Assembly (NCBI GenBank): GCA_036377075.1
Contig: DASUZB010000290.1
Coordinates: forward strand, 1 to 6,719
DNA length: 6,719 nucleotides
Reading direction: 5' to 3'
Origin: DASUZB01 sp036377075
Lineage (GTDB): Bacteria > Actinomycetota > CALGFH01
The translations under genes and the position numbers were made by a program. Position 1 is the first letter of the stretch, and the number at the start of each line of letters is the position of its first letter. Positions 5,586 to 6,719 of this stretch are shown in pieces. The notes below the pieces were generated by a model. The model was not told the DNA's origin, did no database searches, and saw nothing but the letters and a program-made list of their open reading frames with translations.

Positions 5586-6719
5586 CCCCCGCCGCGATGG
5601 CGCCGTCCGCCTGCCGCCGCGCCCGCTCGAGCGCGCGACGCGGGTCGTCGCCGTCGAGCAGCACCGCGCTGATCGCGCCCTCGATCGCGGCGGAGACCTT
5701 TGGGTACAGCGGCGTGGTCGGCCGGGCCTTCACCGCGTTCTGCTCGTTGGCGACGAAGGTGGCGATACCGCTGGTCCTCGCGGCGTACCGCCGGAACTCG
5801 CCCAGCCTGGTCTCCGAGACGCGCAGCGGCAGGTGCCCGGTCGCCAGCGCGTACGCCATGTCCTGCTGGGTCGCGGTGAGCCAGCTGACGAACTGGAAGG
5901 CGGCCTGGCGCCGCGCCGGGCCGTTGTCGAGCAGCACCCAGGCGTCCGGTCCGGAGATGGTCTGGTGGTTGGCCTGGTCGCCGAAGGTCGGCATGACCTG
6001 CACGCCGTAGTCGACGTGGGGGAAGCCGGCCAGGTCCCACGGCCCGGTCACGATCATCCCGATCCTGCCGGCGTCGAACAGCTCCTCCATCTTCGCGGAC
6101 GTCGGGTCGAGGAAGACCGAGTGGTCGACCCTCGCCATGTCGGCCAGCAGCCGCAGCGCCCGAAGGCCCTCCCGTGAGGCGAAGGCGGCGTGCCTGCCGT
6201 TGGCGTCGAGGATGTCGCCGCCCGCCTCCCACAACAGCGCCTCCCACTGCCACACGGTGCTCTCGCCGCTGCGCACCGGGAAGGTCCAGCCGTACTGCCC
6301 CCTCGCGGGCACGGTGAGGGCCTTGGCGGCGGCGCGGAAGTCGTCCCAGGTCCAGCGCGCCGTCGGGTGGCCGAGTCCGGCCCGGTCGAAGAGCCGCTTG
6401 TTGTAGACGATCGCCAGGTTGTCCACCAGCGCGGGGATGCCCATGATCCTGCCGTCCACCGTCAGCGCCTGCCGCGCCGCCGGCCAGAAGTCCTCCCACA
6501 CCACGCCCGGGTTGCTGGCGACCAGGCCGTCGAGCACCACGGTCTTCCGGTTGGTGGCCATCTCGGCGGCCCACGACCCGTACAGGTAGGCGACGTCGGG
6601 GTAGCCGCCCGCGCGGATCGCCGCCTGGACCCGCTGCAGCCCCGCGTCGGAGCTGCCGTAGTAGCGCGCCGTCACGCGGATGGTGAAGTGGGTCTGGTTC
6701 CACTCCCCCACCAGGTCGT
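5581..6719 (-). CDS. ABC transporter extracellular solute-binding protein, family 1 (partial)
   Basis: This is the C-terminal 378 residues of a sugar-type ABC-transporter binding protein, which captures a solute outside the membrane and delivers it to a permease. The reading frame stays open to the window edge and the visible start reads DLVGEWNQTHFTIRV, which is the first strand region of the mature protein; the signal peptide or lipobox is therefore outside the window, and the GTG at 6709-6711 is an internal Val. Family features follow in order: GGYPDVAYLYGSW, GIPALVDNLAIVYNKRLFDRAG, P-T-A-R-W-T-W-D-D-F, a V-T-G-P-W-D-L turn, and S-G-P-D-A-W-V-L-L before a final helical region with FVSWLTATQQDMAYA. 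This matches the MalE/UgpB-like group. The substrate is unresolved; a sugar, oligosaccharide or glycerol-phosphate compound is likely. The gene converges on the GGDEF-EAL gene with a 10-bp gap, so no permease gene follows it. Confidence 0.9.
   Translation of the reverse strand, partial: DLVGEWNQTHFTIRVTARYYGSSDAGLQRVQAAIRAGGYPDVAYLYGSWAAEMATNRKTVVLDGLVASNPGVVWEDFWPAARQALTVDGRIMGIPALVDNLAIVYNKRLFDRAGLGHPTARWTWDDFRAAAKALTVPARGQYGWTFPVRSGESTVWQWEALLWEAGGDILDANGRHAAFASREGLRALRLLADMARVDHSVFLDPTSAKMEELFDAGRIGMIVTGPWDLAGFPHVDYGVQVMPTFGDQANHQTISGPDAWVLLDNGPARRQAAFQFVSWLTATQQDMAYALATGHLPLRVSETRLGEFRRYAARTSGIATFVANEQNAVKARPTTPLYPKVSAAIEGAISAVLLDGDDPRRALERARRQADGAIAAGG

Noticed and set aside
3812..6010. 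Long open frame of 732 codons on the plus strand overlapping the GGDEF-EAL gene
   Set aside because: It is rich in Arg, Ala, Gly and Pro with no domain, and lies out of frame with a gene showing complete GGDEF and EAL motifs. It is a high-GC shadow frame.
1..6719. Hidden new defence system, retron, CRISPR or mobile element
   Set aside because: All coding space is explained by three TetR regulators, a glycosyltransferase, a GGDEF-EAL protein and a solute-binding protein. I saw no direct-repeat arrays, transposase motifs, reverse transcriptase or nuclease signatures.

Overview
The window comes from a very GC-rich genome. Codon third positions are almost all G or C, and long spurious open frames run antisense to every real gene. 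Together with three TetR-type regulators in 3.4 kb and an actinobacterial-looking GT4 glycosyltransferase, this suggests a soil or environmental actinobacterium (Actinomycetota). I cannot place it more precisely, and I see no mobile elements, tRNA, rRNA or CRISPR repeats.

Left part (1-938). A short non-coding tail (1-89) carries a hairpin that probably ends the first gene. A leftward TetR regulator (TetR-1, 90-818) follows. Its divergent intergenic region holds a perfect 17-bp inverted repeat (896-912), a good candidate operator shared with the rightward glycosyltransferase.

Middle part (939-3428). A GT4-type glycosyltransferase (939-2069) is followed after 10 bp by a second TetR regulator (TetR-2, 2080-2730), probably in one transcript. 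TetR-2 meets a third TetR regulator (TetR-3, 2733-3428, leftward) head to head, with 2 bp between the stop codons.

Right part (3429-6719). A 198-bp divergent region holds a well-formed promoter for TetR-3, with a perfect 17-bp palindrome lying across its -35/spacer. It also holds a second copy-like relative of the 896-912 operator. Rightward from there is a two-membrane-segment GGDEF-EAL protein (3627-5570) with both catalytic signatures and a GGDEF I-site intact, so it can plausibly both make and degrade c-di-GMP. It converges on a leftward family-1 extracellular sugar-type solute-binding protein (5581-6719, N-terminus cut off by the window edge). Their two TGA stops are embedded in one 20-bp perfect palindrome.

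How it may work together (inference). The region looks like a regulatory cluster in which TetR proteins control a cell-surface or lipid glycosyltransferase and a c-di-GMP turnover enzyme. The strongest sequence support is that the 896-912 operator candidate recurs (13 of 17 positions) upstream of the GGDEF-EAL gene, so one TetR protein could control both. The gene families themselves are ordinary. The interest lies in the operator architecture and the possible link between a ligand-sensing repressor and second-messenger metabolism.
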